DNA of 6,275 bases from positions 1 to 6,275 of the forward strand of contig JAAYAZ010000009.1 of the NCBI GenBank assembly GCA_012719115.1, written 5' to 3'. The position numbers were made by a program, and so were the translations under genes. Each line of letters starts with the position of its first letter. The first letter of the stretch is position 1. This document shows positions 5,330 to 6,275 of this stretch, one piece after another. The stretch is from Dehalococcoidales bacterium (lineage in GTDB: Bacteria > Chloroflexota > Dehalococcoidia > Dehalococcoidales > UBA5627). The notes below the pieces were generated by a model. It was not told where the DNA came from and made no database searches. It saw only the letters and a program-made list of their open reading frames with translations.

Positions 5330-5864
5330 GCCCCGTTTATCGGCGCTTGTTATGAAGGATGAAACAAAATTAGATTTTAGTATCAGAAATACCGTTAAAT
5401 CGGATGGTCCGGCAGTATATTTAATTGCCGAAAAATGTCCCCCTCTAGACCTTAATTCCCGCTATTGCTACCTCCTGCTATGTACACAGTTCGATAAATA
5501 TTGTTTGGTAGCGGAGGAAGACAATAAAATAATCGGTTTTGTATCGGCATACCCCCACCCACACCACACCGATACCCTCTTTGTATGGCAAATAGGCGTC
5601 GACCCTGATTTTCATGGTCACGGCATCGGCACTGCTTTGCTGGAACACCTGATACCTCTGGCTATCAAAAACGGTTTAATCTATTTAGAGACAACCATTA
5701 CCCTATCGAATAAAGCATCACGTGCTCTATTCCGAAAAATAACGGAGGCTTATAATACAAATTGTATAGAGAGCGACTATTTCCCTGTCTCTTTATTGGG
5801 AGGAGAACACAAAGAGGAAAAGTTGCTCAGAATGGGGCCTTTCAAAGAAAAAGGAGATTTATAA
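5322..5864 (+). CDS. ectA: L-2,4-diaminobutyrate N-acetyltransferase (EctA)
   Basis: EctA transfers an acetyl group from acetyl-CoA to the 4-amino group of diaminobutyrate, the second step of ectoine synthesis, in the cytoplasm. The 180-residue protein is a GNAT-fold enzyme with EctA hallmarks: [12 protein letters not shown] at 42-53, V-A-E-E-D at 63-67, [11 protein letters not shown] at 84-94, the acetyl-CoA pyrophosphate loop H-G-H-G-I-G-T-A at 98-105 and [16 protein letters not shown] at 122-137. An in-frame TAA at 5298 limits upstream extension. The ATG at 5322 has no good Shine-Dalgarno and nor does the next ATG at 5352; conserved sequence begins after residue 20, so homology does not decide. 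ectB follows after one base. Identification is firm because of the family motifs and the ectB neighbour. Confidence 0.95.
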   Translation: MITPRLSALVMKDETKLDFSIRNTVKSDGPAVYLIAEKCPPLDLNSRYCYLLLCTQFDKYCLVAEEDNKIIGFVSAYPHPHHTDTLFVWQIGVDPDFHGHGIGTALLEHLIPLAIKNGLIYLETTITLSNKASRALFRKITEAYNTNCIESDYFPVSLLGGEHKEEKLLRMGPFKEKGDL

Positions 5865-5865
5865 C

Positions 5866-6275
5866 ATGAGAATATTCGACCTGGTTGAATCACAGGTAAG
5901 AAGCTACGTCAGGTCATTCCCGACCATTTTTACAAGCGCCAAGGGAGCCTTGCTTTACGACGAGCAGGAAAAAGAGTACATCGATTTCTTTGCCGGAGCA
6001 GGGGTACTTAATTACGGGCATAATAATCCGGTCGTCAGTCAGGCATTGATAGAATATATCCAGCAGGATGGAATAATTCACAGCCTTGACCAGGCTACCA
6101 CCGCCAAAAAAGAATTCCTCGAGGCTTTATACTACGATATTCTACAGCCGAGGCATATGGATTATAAGGTACAATTTACCGGCCCTACCGGAACAAATGC
6201 CAATGAAACGGCTCTTAAACTTGCACGTATGGTAAAGGGACGTTCCAATGTCATCTCATTTACAAACGGGTTTCA
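5866..6275 (+). CDS. ectB: Diaminobutyrate--2-oxoglutarate transaminase (EctB), N-terminal part (partial)
   Basis: The first 136 codons of ectB are present and the gene runs off the right edge. EctB is a class III, pyridoxal-phosphate-dependent aminotransferase that makes 2,4-diaminobutyrate from aspartate semialdehyde and glutamate, the first step of the ectoine pathway. The EctB N-terminus is clear: R-S-Y-V-R-S-F-P, the [18 protein letters not shown] block (about 38-55), D-Q-A-T-T-A-K (about 76-82) and [18 protein letters not shown] (about 105-122), which holds the phosphate-binding G-T-N-A segment. The PLP lysine lies beyond the window. AAGGAG at 5851-5856 is nine bases before the ATG, a much better site than that of ectA. 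One base separates it from ectA, so they are cotranscribed; ectC would be expected next. Confidence 0.96.
   Translation, partial: MRIFDLVESQVRSYVRSFPTIFTSAKGALLYDEQEKEYIDFFAGAGVLNYGHNNPVVSQALIEYIQQDGIIHSLDQATTAKKEFLEALYYDILQPRHMDYKVQFTGPTGTNANETALKLARMVKGRSNVISFTNGF

Noticed and set aside
1..6275. Insertion sequences, CRISPR arrays, tRNA genes, phage attachment sites
   Set aside because: No transposase or integrase motifs, no regularly spaced long repeats and no tRNA-like T-loop patterns were seen on either strand.

Overview
The window looks like a chromosomal piece from an anaerobic bacterium of moderate G+C, living where salinity or water activity changes. It is bacterial because it has Shine-Dalgarno sites, sigma-70-type promoters, an intrinsic terminator and a lipobox signal peptide. 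Anaerobic life is inferred from a group-4-hydrogenase/complex-I-like gene pair and an iron-sulfur flavoprotein. The lipoprotein form of the betaine-binding protein suits a Gram-positive or Chloroflexota-like cell. Nothing in the sequence fixes the phylum, so any placement (Dehalococcoidia, Clostridia) is a guess.

Layout. (1) Bases 1-691, plus strand: the 3' end of a hydrogenase-large-subunit/NuoD-like gene, then a complete small-subunit/NuoB-like gene. Both keep the family fold signatures but have lost the metal-ligating cysteines visible here. (2) 692-1014: no gene; a strong, probably bidirectional terminator at about 954-986. (3) 1015-4090, minus strand: an OpuA/ProU-type glycine-betaine ABC transporter in the order ATPase (with CBS domains), permease, lipoprotein binding protein. 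Its promoter lies about 250 bases upstream of the ATPase start, leaving a long leader that can fold into a closed, branched structure. (4) 4467-5066, minus strand: an Isf-like iron-sulfur flavoprotein/NADPH-FMN-reductase-family gene. (5) 5322-6275, plus strand: ectA and the 5' part of ectB, the start of the ectoine synthesis operon, with its own promoter and a leader of about 135 bases.

Functionally, regions 3 and 5 form an osmoprotection island: uptake of ready-made betaine-type solutes and synthesis of ectoine from aspartate semialdehyde. The flavoprotein between them is a redox protein with no obvious osmotic role. The hydrogenase-like pair belongs to a separate membrane-complex operon extending off the left edge. 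The points most worth following are the cysteine-free hydrogenase-like subunits, the structured leader of the transporter operon, and the palindrome sitting on the ectA start codon.
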